Assembly: GCF_001547995.1 (NCBI RefSeq)
Contig: NZ_AP014690.1
Location: 1,174,001-1,238,000 of the forward strand
Direction of reading: 5' to 3'
DNA: 64,000 bases
DNA from: Asaia bogorensis NBRC 16594
GTDB taxonomy: Bacteria > Pseudomonadota > Alphaproteobacteria > Acetobacterales > Acetobacteraceae
This document shows positions 28,406-38,000 of the stretch, piece after piece. Within the stretch, counting starts at the first letter, position 1. Every line of letters begins with the position of its first letter. The position numbers were made by a program, and so were the translations under genes. The notes beneath the pieces are model-generated. The model did no database searches. It was not told the origin of the DNA and was given only the letters and a program-made list of their open reading frames with translations.

Positions 28406-29619
28406 GCGACGTCGCAGCCTTATCGCCTGCGGTCGGGTCGTTTCTGACACGTGCCCATGAGGGTGAAGCCCGCGCGCTGCTGGCGCAGCAGGGCCTGCCC
28501 CAGCGTCGTGCAGAAGCGTGGCGCTATACGCCGCTTCGTGAGATTGAAAAAACGAGATTCGACGCGCCAAAGCCCGTGTCGCTTGGTGATGCGGAAGCGC
28601 TCCTTGCCCGTCTGGCACCTGAAGCGCGCACCGGGAATCGCGTTGTCTTCATCAATGGGTCGCTGGTTTCCGGGCTGACGCGCCTGCCTGAGAGTGTAGT
28701 CATCACGAGCGACGTGGCGTTGCTGGTGGCCGATCGGCCTTTGAGCGTGCTCAACAACGCCCTGCGTCAGCCGGGTCTGTCTCTGGTTGTGCCGGAGAAC
28801 GTTGAGGCCGGTCAGGTCTGCCTCGTCTCGCTGGTGACGACCGATACGCCAGTCTCGACCCATCTTGCGCATCAGGTCACGCTTGAGGCCGGAGCTTCGC
28901 TGACCCTGCTCGATATCCAGTCGGGCGAGGGGGGTTATCTTGCCAATCCGAGCCTTACGGTGTCGGTCGCGGAAAAAGCGCATCTGACCCATCTGCGTGT
29001 TCAGCAGGACAGCCTTGAGGCCACTAACCTGGCTTTCGTCAATGCCTGCGTGGCTGAGCATGGAACGTATGACAGCTTCACCCTGACGCTGGGGGCCAGG
29101 CTCTCGCGTCATGAGGTGCTGGCGCATCTGGCTGGAAAGCATGCGGTGGTGCATGTGAATGCGGCCCAGCTTCTGGCTGGCGCGCAGCACGCTGATCTTA
29201 CATCGGTCATTACCCATGCCGCACCCGATTGCAATTCGCGCCAGACCGTCAAGAATGTGCTCATGGATGCGGCTCATGGCGTGTTCCAGGGCAAGATCCA
29301 CGTTCATCGCGTTGCTCAGAAAACCGATGGCTATCAGATGAACCAGGCGCTTCTCCTTTCGGAGAAGGCCCAGATTGACAGCAAGCCCGAACTGGAAATC
29401 TATGCGGATGACGTGAAGTGCAGCCATGGCGCGACCGTTGGTGCACTTGATGACGAACAGCTTTTCTATCTGCGCGCGCGTGGCATCCCCTATGCGGAAG
29501 CACGGGCCATTCTCGTGCGCGCCTTCCTGCTGGATGCGCTGTCTCTCGTGACTGACGAGGCCGCTCATGCGCTGCTTGACCAGCGCGTGGATGCCTGGTG
29601 GCAAAAAAGAGAGGGATGA
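28402..29619 (+). CDS. sufD: Fe-S cluster assembly protein SufD
   Basis: SufBCD subunit of 405 residues, a SufB paralogue that partners SufC. The C-terminal half is the conserved beta-helix: KNVLMDAAHGVFQGKIHV, CSHGATVGALDDEQLFYLRARG and the closing helical domain with EARAILVRAFL. The N-terminal third is variable, as usual. It overlaps sufC and sufS by four bases each, showing tight translational coupling. Confidence 0.95.
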   Translation: MSDVAALSPAVGSFLTRAHEGEARALLAQQGLPQRRAEAWRYTPLREIEKTRFDAPKPVSLGDAEALLARLAPEARTGNRVVFINGSLVSGLTRLPESVVITSDVALLVADRPLSVLNNALRQPGLSLVVPENVEAGQVCLVSLVTTDTPVSTHLAHQVTLEAGASLTLLDIQSGEGGYLANPSLTVSVAEKAHLTHLRVQQDSLEATNLAFVNACVAEHGTYDSFTLTLGARLSRHEVLAHLAGKHAVVHVNAAQLLAGAQHADLTSVITHAAPDCNSRQTVKNVLMDAAHGVFQGKIHVHRVAQKTDGYQMNQALLLSEKAQIDSKPELEIYADDVKCSHGATVGALDDEQLFYLRARGIPYAEARAILVRAFLLDALSLVTDEAAHALLDQRVDAWWQKREG

Positions 29620-30854
29620 TGTCCTCAATCGACATGCTCGACCGTTTTGCTGCCCTGCGCAGCCGGTTTCCGATCCTGTCCGAGACGGTTCATGGCCGCC
29701 CGCTGGTCTTTCTGGACAGCGCGGCGTCGTCGCAGAAACCGGATTGCGTGATCGAAGCCATGATGCACGCGATGCAGCATCAATACGCGAACATTCATCG
29801 CGGGCTGCACTGGATGAGCGAGCGTACGACCGAAGCCTATGAATCGGTGCGTACGCAGGTCGCGCGTTTTCTGAACGCGCCCGACCGTCATGAGGTCATC
29901 TTCACACGCAACAGCACCGAGGCCATCAATCTCGTTGCTCATTCCTATGGCGCCTTGCTCAAGCCCGGTCAGGCGGTGCTGATTTCGGAACTTGAGCATC
30001 ACTCCAATCTCGTGCCGTGGCAGATGCTGCGTGACCGCGCCGGGATCGAATTGCGCGTCGCCCCTATTACCGAGACCGGCGATCTCGATCTCGAGGCCTA
30101 TGAATCCCTGCTGGCCGATGGCCGCGTCGGGCTTGTGGCCATTACACATATGTCCAACGTTCTGGGCACGCTGACCCCCGCAAAGACACTTGCGCGTCTG
30201 GCCCATCAATACGGGGCGAAGATCCTGCTCGACGGGTCACAATCGGCCGTGCATCGCGCGATCGACGTGCAGGATCTGGACGCTGACTTCTTCGTCTGCA
30301 CAGGGCACAAGCTCTACGGCCCGACCGGGATTGGTGTGCTCTGGGCTCGCAGCGCGCTGCTCAATGCCATGCCTCCATTCCTCGGTGGCGGCGAAATGAT
30401 CGAGACCGTGAGTTTCGCGAAATCGAGCTGGGCCACTATTCCGCACAAGTTCGAGGCGGGAACGCCCCCTATCATTGAGGTGATCGGGCTTGGCGCTGCG
30501 CTTTCCTTTATGGAAGAGCTGGGCGCTGCATCCATTGCCGCCCATGAAAATGCGCTCGTGGCCTACACGCGTGACGTGCTGGGTGGCAGCGAAGGCGTGA
30601 GGCTGATCGGTTCTCCGGCAGAACAGGGCGGTGTGGTCTCTTTCATTGTCGAGGGCGCGCACCCACATGATTTGGCGGTGCTGCTGGATCGGCAGGGTAT
30701 TGCGATACGTGCTGGCCAGCATTGTGCCGAGCCACTGATCAGACGCCTTGGTCTGACCGCTACGGCCAGAGCCAGCTTCGGCGTTTACACCACACGAGAT
30801 GATATCGACGCATTGGTGAAGGGCGTAGCACGCGCCCGTCAGATGCTGGTCTGA
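29616..30854 (+). CDS. sufS: Cysteine desulfurase SufS
   Basis: PLP-dependent group II cysteine desulfurase of 412 residues that supplies sulfur for clusters. PLP is bound by Lys232 in CTGHKLYGPTG; the persulfide-forming Cys370 lies in RAGQHCAEPL. Other landmarks are TRNSTEAINLVAHSYG and ELEHHSNLVPWQ. I prefer ATG 29616, which overlaps the sufD stop as ATGA; ATG 29619 directly follows. No sufE or sufU sulfur-acceptor gene is in the operon. Confidence 0.96.
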   Translation: MMSSIDMLDRFAALRSRFPILSETVHGRPLVFLDSAASSQKPDCVIEAMMHAMQHQYANIHRGLHWMSERTTEAYESVRTQVARFLNAPDRHEVIFTRNSTEAINLVAHSYGALLKPGQAVLISELEHHSNLVPWQMLRDRAGIELRVAPITETGDLDLEAYESLLADGRVGLVAITHMSNVLGTLTPAKTLARLAHQYGAKILLDGSQSAVHRAIDVQDLDADFFVCTGHKLYGPTGIGVLWARSALLNAMPPFLGGGEMIETVSFAKSSWATIPHKFEAGTPPIIEVIGLGAALSFMEELGAASIAAHENALVAYTRDVLGGSEGVRLIGSPAEQGGVVSFIVEGAHPHDLAVLLDRQGIAIRAGQHCAEPLIRRLGLTATARASFGVYTTRDDIDALVKGVARARQMLV

Positions 30855-30870
30855 CCAAGGGAGGTCGTTC

Positions 30871-31251
30871 ATGTCTGAAGAAGGTCACATCCTGACCAGA
30901 CCGCTTGGCGCTCCGGCGGAAACGCCAGCGCCGGAAGCTCACGCCGGTGTTCCGGACGAGGATAGCGTCATATCGGCTATCGCGACCGTTTATGACCCGG
31001 AAATACCGGTCAATATCTACGAACTGGGGCTGATTTACGCGATCGACCTGCATGATGATGGCCGCGTGGATATCGAAATGACGCTGACCGCCCCGAATTG
31101 CCCGAGCGCACAGGAATTGCCCGAGCAGGTGCGCGAGGCTGTGGCGGCGCTTCCCGGTGTCAGCAATGCCAGCGTTTCGATTGTCTGGGATCCGCCCTGG
31201 GATATGAGCCGCATGAGCGACGATGCCCGCCTTGCGCTGAACATGTTCTGA
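30871..31251 (+). CDS. sufT: SufT / MIP18 (DUF59) family Fe-S maturation protein
   Basis: Protein of 126 residues with a MIP18-family domain (about 30-115): VYDPEIPVNIYELGLIY and TLTAPNCPSAQELPEQV carry the conserved DPE and the Cys near residue 76. In other bacteria SufT aids maturation of Fe-S proteins under high demand. It follows sufS by 16 bases with GGGAGG upstream. Confidence 0.92.
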   Translation: MSEEGHILTRPLGAPAETPAPEAHAGVPDEDSVISAIATVYDPEIPVNIYELGLIYAIDLHDDGRVDIEMTLTAPNCPSAQELPEQVREAVAALPGVSNASVSIVWDPPWDMSRMSDDARLALNMF

Positions 31252-31265
31252 ACCGGGAGAGAACC

Positions 31266-31637
31266 ATGAGCGATACGACAACCGCCCCGGCACCGGTGAA
31301 GCGTGCCCTGCCGCCCCTGATGCAGATGACCGAACGCGCTGCCATGCGGCTGAAGAAGCTCTATGAGGGCGCAAACAAGGGCCAGCTCTTGCGTATTGGC
31401 GTGAACACGCGTGGCTGTTCAGGCATGTCCTATGACATGAGCTTTGTGGAGAGCGTGTCACCCGGTGATGAGCGTGTTACCGATCACGGGGTGGATGTGC
31501 TGATCGATCGCAAGGCGACACTGTTCCTGATTGGTACGGTGATGGATTACGAGGTCAAGGATCTCGAATCCGGCTTCACCTTCACCAATCCGAATGAGAA
31601 AGGCCGTTGCGGCTGTGGCGAGAGCTTTCACGTCTGA
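31266..31637 (+). CDS. sufA: A-type Fe-S carrier protein (SufA/IscA/ErpA family)
   Basis: Cluster carrier of 123 residues. The three family Cys are present: one in GVNTRGCSGMSY and two in RCGCGESF near the C-terminus. A Pro/Ala-rich N-terminal extension of about 18 residues precedes the domain. It is last in the SUF operon, so SufA is the best name, although family members cannot be separated reliably by sequence alone. Its last ten bases overlap the convergent methyltransferase gene. Confidence 0.9.
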   Translation: MSDTTTAPAPVKRALPPLMQMTERAAMRLKKLYEGANKGQLLRIGVNTRGCSGMSYDMSFVESVSPGDERVTDHGVDVLIDRKATLFLIGTVMDYEVKDLESGFTFTNPNEKGRCGCGESFHV

Positions 31638-32914
31638 CGACGTGAAAGCCGCTTCTTGCTTCTGGTAAAGGCGACAACGGCTTCAACCTCGGTCGACCAG
31701 AGGAACTGGTCGATAACCGCGATCGACAGCACCTCGTAACCCGCCTTTTTCAGGAGCGCCGAATCCTTGCTCAGCGCCTGCGGGTTGCAGCTGACATAGA
31801 TGATGTCCTCGACCTTGGACCGTGCGATATGATCCATCTGGATCAACGCACCCGCGTGAGGCGGATCCAGAACGACGACTCGCGCTTTTTCGAATTCTTT
31901 TGCAATAAGCGGTTGACGCGTCAGATCGCGATGCGTTGTCTCGATGCGCTGGCCAATCGCGCCCGATTTCAACGCAGCAATAGCCTCGAAGTGGCCCTCA
32001 TAGGCCAGGACGCGGCCCTTCTGCGCGAGAGGGACGGTCAATGTGCCGAAACCAGCAAATAATTCGACGATAGGATCGCGGCGGTTCAGCGTAGGTAGCG
32101 CAGCGAGAACCGCCTCGGCAATGGCGCTCTCGCTCTGGGCGCTGGCCTGCAGGAACCCGCCGGGGGGCGGTGTAAGCTTCACGCTGCCAAAGGCATGAAA
32201 CACCGGGCCCTGCTGGGCGACGATTTCATAGCCGTCATTGGGGCGGCGTTTCGAGCGCCATGAGATACGCGGGATCTTATGTGTCTTGCCGAAATTGGCG
32301 AGCTTTACCCGATCCGTCGGCACAAGAGCCGCGTCCGTCGAAAGCAGGATATCGGGGCCGGAGCTGTAGAGATTGATCTGCAGATCACCCCCGCCTGTGA
32401 CGGCGCCGAGTGAGCCAAGAACCTCGCGCAGGGGAGCGAGCAGCGCAAAAAGGGCAGGATCGATGACATGACATTCGGTCATATCCACGACATCGCCATG
32501 GCGTCGATGTAGCCCGAGGATAATCCGGCCGGGCAGGCGCTGGAACGCCAGATCGATGCGGCGACGGCTTTCAACCGGCACCTGCATGGCCTCGATACGG
32601 GGCAGATTGTCGAAGCCCGCACGCTGAAGCGCATGCGCCACAAGACCTGTCTTCCATTCAAGAAGTGCCGGAAGGGCGGTTGTCTGCATGGAGCAGCCGC
32701 CGCAGCTGTCAAACAGCGCACAGACAGGGGCAACGCGATTGGCGGAAGCGCTCTCGATATCGAGCACCTCGATATGCCGATCGCTGCCAACACGCAGCTT
32801 CAGGCGGTCTCCGGGGACGGCTTGCGGAATATAGGCGGGCTTGTCAGCGATAAGGACAAGCCCGTCGCCGTTCGCTCCGTAGGAGAGAACGGTTGTATCA
32901 ATCAGGGACGCCAT
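31628..32914 (-). CDS. 23S rRNA (uracil-C5) methyltransferase, RlmD/RumA type
   Basis: SAM-dependent m5U methyltransferase of 428 residues. An N-terminal TRAM-like domain is followed by an Fe-S cluster motif C65-x5-C71-x2-C74 with a fourth Cys in TECHV, then a Rossmann domain with ELFAGFGTLTVPLA (SAM) and the catalytic Cys in YVSCNPQAL. The cluster motif points to an rRNA enzyme rather than TrmA. Which uridine it modifies is not determined. It starts six bases after the helicase stop, so the two are one operon linked to ribosome biogenesis. Confidence 0.9.
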   Translation of the reverse strand: MASLIDTTVLSYGANGDGLVLIADKPAYIPQAVPGDRLKLRVGSDRHIEVLDIESASANRVAPVCALFDSCGGCSMQTTALPALLEWKTGLVAHALQRAGFDNLPRIEAMQVPVESRRRIDLAFQRLPGRIILGLHRRHGDVVDMTECHVIDPALFALLAPLREVLGSLGAVTGGGDLQINLYSSGPDILLSTDAALVPTDRVKLANFGKTHKIPRISWRSKRRPNDGYEIVAQQGPVFHAFGSVKLTPPPGGFLQASAQSESAIAEAVLAALPTLNRRDPIVELFAGFGTLTVPLAQKGRVLAYEGHFEAIAALKSGAIGQRIETTHRDLTRQPLIAKEFEKARVVVLDPPHAGALIQMDHIARSKVEDIIYVSCNPQALSKDSALLKKAGYEVLSIAVIDQFLWSTEVEAVVAFTRSKKRLSRRQT

Positions 32915-32920
32915 GATCGC

Positions 32921-35458
32921 TCAGACAGTACCGCGATGCTGGATCGGGCCGACCTGATCTTCGCTCTCGACCCGGCGGTTGCGACGCGGCAGGAGCATGA
33001 AGGCCGGGGTCTCATGGCCGAAGCCAGTGCGCGGTGCGTCGTGATCGAAGGCGTTCGTCGGCGCAACGGAACCACGGTCGGCGCTCGCATGCTCACCAGA
33101 GTGACGCTCGATCGTCGCATCCTGCTTCGGGCGCGATGCTTGACGCGTCGGTTCGGACGCAACAGCCCGGTCACGGTCACGGTCACGGTCACGGTCACGG
33201 TCACGGTCACGGTCACGGTTTTCGCCGTGGCGGTTCTGGCGACCGCCGCGATCCCTCCCGCGCCGCTCGCGTCGTTCATGCTGCCCGCCTTCCTGCTCCG
33301 GATCGGCCCAGGGGAGGGTTTCGATACCCTCGATTTCGACCATCGGAATCGGCGCGTGCTTCAGCTTCTCGATACCCTCAGCCAGAAGCTTCTGGCGAGG
33401 TGAGGCCAGGCTGAAGGCATGACCTGTCTTGCCCGCACGTCCCGTGCGACCAATGCGATGGATATAGTCCTCGGCATTGAAGGGCAGGTCGAAATTGAAG
33501 ACATGCGACAATCCGCCGATATCGATGCCGCGAGCCGCGACGTCGGAACAGACGAGAATCTGCAATTCGCCAGCCTTAAAGCGTTCCAGCGTCTTGAAGC
33601 GCAGCGACTGCGCCAGATCGCCATGCAGGTGCCCAACCGCGAAGCCATGCTTGTGCAGCGATTTGTAAAGCACATCCACATCGCGCTTGCGGTTGCAGAA
33701 CACGATGGCGTTTTGCACGTTTTCGCGACGCAGCAGCTTGCGCAGGACGCGACGCTTGTCGTGTTCATCAACGACGAGCAGCGCTTCCTCAATGGTCGTG
33801 GCAACCGACGAAGGACGGGAAACCGTGATTTCCTCTGGCAGATGCAGGAACTGATCGGCCAGGGTGCGGATCTCCGGGGCCATCGTCGCCGAGAACAGCA
33901 GGGTCTGACGGTGCACGGGCAGCATGGAGACAATGCGCGTGATATCGGGAATGAACCCCATATCCAGCATACGATCCGCCTCGTCGATGACGAGGGTACC
34001 GGTCTGGGTCAGAAGCAGCCCGCCACGATCGAAAAGATCCATCAGGCGGCCCGGCGTGGCGATCAGGATATCAACACCCTGATTAAGTACCGCACGCTGG
34101 TCAGCCATGCTCTCGCCACCAATCAGCAGGGCATGGTTGAGCCGCAGATGCTTGCCATAGAGTGTGAGGTTTTCGGCAACCTGCAGCGCAAGCTCGCGTG
34201 TCGGTTCGAGAATGAGAGAACGCGGCATGCGGGCGCGGGCGCGCGAGCCTGCGAGCTTCTCCAGCATGGGCAGTGTGAAGGACGCTGTCTTGCCGGTGCC
34301 TGTCTGGGCGACACCCAGCACATCCTGTCCGCTCAAAACGACCGGAATGGCGCGTGCCTGAATCGGGGTTGGGTGCTCATACCCCATTTCCTCGATGGCA
34401 CGCATGATCGGTGCAGAAAGGCCAAGCTTGGAAAAAAGTGGCTTGGGCGCATCGATGATGGCTTGCAGCGCCGGGTCGGCCTTGGCTGCTTCGGTTGTGC
34501 TTGCAGGCGGGGTGTCTTGCGTTTCCGTCGCGGCATCGGCGGGCGATGCGTCAGCTGATGCCGTCCGGGCTGAGTTCCTGCCACCGCGCCGACGACGCGA
34601 GCGCGTCGCGCGGCTGTCGGTTTGTACTTCAGGCTCAAAAACCGCGGGGGTAGGGGCCTCGGGTTCAGCAACCGTGGTGCTGCTCACGATCGGCGCGTTA
34701 TCCTGCGCAGCAACCTTCTCGGCGGCTTTCTTCACAGCGCGGCTGCGTGTTTCCGCCGGGGTCGTGCTCGGGGCGCTGTTGCGACGCGAAGGACGGCCGG
34801 CGCGAGACTTGGGCTCGTCCGTGTCAGATGTTGCGGACTCTGCGACCGCTTCTTCCTGCTTGGGCGCAGCGGGCTTTCTGCCGCGGCGTGGCTTTTCAGC
34901 TGGTGCTGCCGTGTTGTCGCTTTTGACGTCGCCTTCTGCAATTTCTGCAGCGACAGCTGTCTTGCGCGGGCGGCCCGGCTTGCGCTTGGCGGGCTGCTCG
35001 GGCGAGACGGGCGCTTCTGGGCTCGCGTCGTCAGGAGCGGTAACGACGGCCTCGATCTCTGTCGCGCTGGCGTCCTTGCCGCGTGAAGAACGACGGCCAG
35101 CTGATTTCGGCTCGTCTGCCTTGCCACCCGCCGTTGCGGGTTTGCTCGCCTTGCGCGTGGTGGATTTTGCTTTGGCCGGGGTCTTGGCGGTAGTGGAGTC
35201 TGCCGCGTTGATCTCGGGCTCGGGAGCGGTTTTCGCTGTAGCCGCCTTCGTGGCGCGTGCCTTGGTCGGGCGCGCCGCCGTAGTCTTTGTCTTGCGTGCA
35301 GCCTTCGCGACGGGCGACGCAATCGAGGCCTCGGGTTCGCTGTTGCGCGGCTGTGTGTCAGCCACGGCCTCCATCACGGATTGTTCCGTCTTTGAGGTGG
35401 AACGTTTCTTGCGTGTGGTGGAGGTCTTTGCAGAACCTGCGGTCGATTTTGCGGTCAA
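32921..35458 (-). CDS. DEAD-box RNA helicase with long low-complexity tails
   Basis: RNA helicase of 845 residues. The core (about 345-715) has the Q motif FSKLGLSAPIMRAIEEMGY, motif I AQTGTGKT, motif II DEADRMLD, motif III SAT and motif VI HRIGRTGRAGKTG. The first about 340 residues are Lys/Ala/Thr/Pro-rich and disordered, resembling H1-like tails; the C-terminal tail is Arg-rich with a tract of eight Arg-Asp pairs. Such tails bind RNA non-specifically. The start is a TTG at 35458; no ATG is closer upstream in frame. Expected roles are ribosome assembly or mRNA decay. Confidence 0.9.
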   Translation of the reverse strand: MTAKSTAGSAKTSTTRKKRSTSKTEQSVMEAVADTQPRNSEPEASIASPVAKAARKTKTTAARPTKARATKAATAKTAPEPEINAADSTTAKTPAKAKSTTRKASKPATAGGKADEPKSAGRRSSRGKDASATEIEAVVTAPDDASPEAPVSPEQPAKRKPGRPRKTAVAAEIAEGDVKSDNTAAPAEKPRRGRKPAAPKQEEAVAESATSDTDEPKSRAGRPSRRNSAPSTTPAETRSRAVKKAAEKVAAQDNAPIVSSTTVAEPEAPTPAVFEPEVQTDSRATRSRRRRGGRNSARTASADASPADAATETQDTPPASTTEAAKADPALQAIIDAPKPLFSKLGLSAPIMRAIEEMGYEHPTPIQARAIPVVLSGQDVLGVAQTGTGKTASFTLPMLEKLAGSRARARMPRSLILEPTRELALQVAENLTLYGKHLRLNHALLIGGESMADQRAVLNQGVDILIATPGRLMDLFDRGGLLLTQTGTLVIDEADRMLDMGFIPDITRIVSMLPVHRQTLLFSATMAPEIRTLADQFLHLPEEITVSRPSSVATTIEEALLVVDEHDKRRVLRKLLRRENVQNAIVFCNRKRDVDVLYKSLHKHGFAVGHLHGDLAQSLRFKTLERFKAGELQILVCSDVAARGIDIGGLSHVFNFDLPFNAEDYIHRIGRTGRAGKTGHAFSLASPRQKLLAEGIEKLKHAPIPMVEIEGIETLPWADPEQEGGQHERRERRGRDRGGRQNRHGENRDRDRDRDRDRDRDRDRAVASEPTRQASRPKQDATIERHSGEHASADRGSVAPTNAFDHDAPRTGFGHETPAFMLLPRRNRRVESEDQVGPIQHRGTV
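33169..33216 (+). repeat. Hexanucleotide tandem repeat GGTCAC x 8
   Basis: Eight perfect copies of GGTCAC in tandem, followed by a partial copy. On the minus strand they encode the (Arg-Asp)8 tract of the helicase C-terminal tail. Because the unit is six bases, gain or loss of copies changes tail length without shifting the frame. Confidence 0.95.
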
Positions 35459-35671
35459 ACTGCTCTCTGATAACTTTGGAGGTCTAGAAATGATGCGGTG
35501 CCGTAGCGCTGCATATTCTCAAACAGGTCAGCCCGTAATGCTGGCCAATTGCCTGTGCGTTATCGCGAAATCAGGCAAAAGGCAAGATTTTACGGGGTAT
35601 TTTGCGTGTCTCTCATTCCGCCTTCCGCGGCCAGCCCGTAGCGGCAGGGGCGCGGCTGGGTCGGTCCCCGT

Positions 35672-36124
35672 TTACATGTTTCCGCCCATGGCCGCGCAAA
35701 GCACGGTCAGGACACCAACACCGACCATGATGATCACGCGCTGACGGACCTTGTTGAACAGGGCAGGCTGCGGGCGGATGGCGCGGCGAAGGCTCTGGAA
35801 CGGGCCTAGATAGGCGCTCACGAAAATCAGCGCCATGACAAGCGCGAGACCCTGCATGAGGTTGATCGGCAGGCTCATATTCGCAAAGCCGCCCGTATGA
35901 ATGACGAGCAGCCATCCCGTCACCAGCGCAGTAGGGATGATGTGCAGCAGGGTACGAAAATAGCGCGCGATGAGTTGCATCTGGACGTTCTGGCGCTGTG
36001 CGGGCTCCAAAAGGGCCACGGTGCTGCGGCTCACAATGGCTGCATAGAGACCGCCGCCAATCCAGTACGCCATGCATAACAGATGGATGGCGAGAACGAG
36101 GCTCCAGAGAAACGGGTTCGACAT
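35672..36124 (-). CDS. Small CopD-like integral membrane protein
   Basis: Protein of 150 residues with four hydrophobic helices. The first carries IHLLCMAYWIGGGLYAA and the third HIIPTALVTGW; the His-containing helix followed by WxGG resembles the CopD/HemJ-like superfamily, some members of which bind haem. Function is not known. ATG 36124 has GGAG five bases upstream. Between it and the helicase (35459-35671) I see no gene, and its promoter region is shared with nnrD. Confidence 0.72.
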   Translation of the reverse strand: MSNPFLWSLVLAIHLLCMAYWIGGGLYAAIVSRSTVALLEPAQRQNVQMQLIARYFRTLLHIIPTALVTGWLLVIHTGGFANMSLPINLMQGLALVMALIFVSAYLGPFQSLRRAIRPQPALFNKVRQRVIIMVGVGVLTVLCAAMGGNM

Positions 36125-36249
36125 GGGGGCTCCATAACGGGTCGGTTCGCGCATGAACCAGCCCTCAAAAGGGCGGCATCATGAATACACGGGGTTGCTG
36201 CGACGTTCCCTAGCAGTATGCGCGAAATCATCAACAGTGGAGTGAATTC

Positions 36250-37713
36250 ATGACAGCCTTGCCGCTACGTTTCTGCCTGCCGGACCCTGCCCAGTGTGCC
36301 GCAATGGATAAAATGGCGAGCCATAGTATCGGCATCGAGGCGTTAATGGAGCGCGCTGGATGGGCAGTAGCGCAGGCCGTCAAAACGCGGTTCGCCCCGT
36401 GCCGTGTGCTGGTCCTGTGTGGGCCGGGCAATAATGGAGGCGACGGCTATGTGGCGGCGCGCTATCTCGAACGCGCCGGGTGGCCGGTTCAGGTGGCGGC
36501 GCTGGCCGCACCTCGGGCAGGCACCATAGCTGCTAAGGCAGCGGCGCGCTTTCATGGCAGGCATGTCGTTTTTGATCAGGAAAGCGCGGCACGTGCCGAT
36601 CTGGTGATCGATGCCGTTTTTGGGGCCGGGCTCGATCGGGCGCCATCGGACGAGGTGATGACCGTGCTGGCCAGCGCGAAAAAGCGGGTGGCGGTCGATC
36701 TGCCAAGCTTTGTGAACGGTCGCACTGGCGCGTTGCTGGTCGAAGATAGTGCCTCCCGTGACGTGCCGGATTACCTCATGAGTGTCACGTTCGTGCGGCC
36801 CAAACCGGGACACGTGCTCTATCCTGCGCGATCAATCTGCGGGGAGGTGATCTGTGCGGATATCGGAATGCCGGAAGATTGCGTGGCGCACGCTGCACCA
36901 GACATGTGGCTCAACCATCCCGCGCTCTGGGCCATTCCGGCCATGTCGCCGGATGATCACAAATATAGTCGCGGCGTGGTGAGTCTTTGTGGTGGGGCGG
37001 TCATGCCCGGCGCCACACGTCTGGCGGCAGCGGGCGCGAGGGCCAGCGGGGCCGGGCTCGTGCGAATCAGTGCTGGCAAAGCCGCGCAGGCTTATCGCCT
37101 GGGCGCGCCCGGACTGGTGGTCGACGATGCGCCGCTACCGGCGTTGCTTGAGGATGAACGGCGCGAGGTGTGGCTCTGCGGACCGGGGCTGACGCCTGAG
37201 GAAGTGGAAGCGGCATTGCCGAGCCTGCTCCGCGCAGGTCGTATCGTTCTTGCGGATGCCGGAGCGCTTGGTTGGGCCGATGGCGTTACGGAAAAGCTGC
37301 GCGGCGTGTCGGTCATCACGCCCCATATCGGAGAATTTACCAAGTTATTCGGTGCGCCCGGCAGTGATCTGGCCGGGGCCGCGCGTGCTGCGGCGGAAAA
37401 GCTCGATTGCGTGGTGCTTCTCAAAGGGGCTGTGAGCATTATCGCGGCGCCGGATGGGCGGGTGATGCTCAACGACCACGCGAGTCCTGCACTGGCCACG
37501 GCAGGCTCTGGAGACACGCTGGCCGGTGTGATTGCCACGATGCTGGCGGCAGGTATGCCGGCCTGGGAAGCCAGCTGTGCCGGGGCCTGGCTGCATGGCG
37601 AGGCAGGGATGAAGGCTGGCAACTGGCCTGTTGTCGAGGCGCTGGATACTCATCTCGGTGATGCGCGGGCGCTGGCAATCGCCCTTCATGCCGCTGCGCA
37701 CGGGCAGGTGTGA
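36250..37713 (+). CDS. nnrD: Bifunctional NAD(P)HX epimerase / dehydratase
   Basis: Metabolite-repair enzyme of 487 residues. The N-terminal YjeF_N domain (about 1-205) epimerises hydrated NAD(P)H (GPGNNGGDGYVAARYL motif); the C-terminal kinase-fold domain (about 225-480) dehydrates it back to NAD(P)H, with TPHIGEF and the phosphate loop ATAGSGDTLAG. The length fits the fused bacterial form. GGAG precedes ATG 36250. It is followed by tRNA-Leu. Confidence 0.94.
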   Translation: MTALPLRFCLPDPAQCAAMDKMASHSIGIEALMERAGWAVAQAVKTRFAPCRVLVLCGPGNNGGDGYVAARYLERAGWPVQVAALAAPRAGTIAAKAAARFHGRHVVFDQESAARADLVIDAVFGAGLDRAPSDEVMTVLASAKKRVAVDLPSFVNGRTGALLVEDSASRDVPDYLMSVTFVRPKPGHVLYPARSICGEVICADIGMPEDCVAHAAPDMWLNHPALWAIPAMSPDDHKYSRGVVSLCGGAVMPGATRLAAAGARASGAGLVRISAGKAAQAYRLGAPGLVVDDAPLPALLEDERREVWLCGPGLTPEEVEAALPSLLRAGRIVLADAGALGWADGVTEKLRGVSVITPHIGEFTKLFGAPGSDLAGAARAAAEKLDCVVLLKGAVSIIAAPDGRVMLNDHASPALATAGSGDTLAGVIATMLAAGMPAWEASCAGAWLHGEAGMKAGNWPVVEALDTHLGDARALAIALHAAAHGQV

Positions 37714-37812
37714 AAGCTTATGGGCATGCCGTGAAGCACCCCGTCTTGTGAAAAGATTGATCTTGCTGTAAAGCGGCGCGCTTGACGGCTCAGTTTACTC
37801 TGATCCGAGTGT

Positions 37813-37897
<85 letters not shown>

Positions 37898-38000
37898 AAA
37901 AATTTTCTCCTTAGTCGGGGCTTCCTGCCTTGCCTGTGCTGCGATGAAGCCGGGCGCGGGGCCCCGATGGCAACCCGGTCAATAGAGGATCGCCTGACAG

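Noticed and set aside
33169-33216. Repeat array considered as CRISPR
   Set aside because: The units are six bases with no spacers and lie in a coding region.
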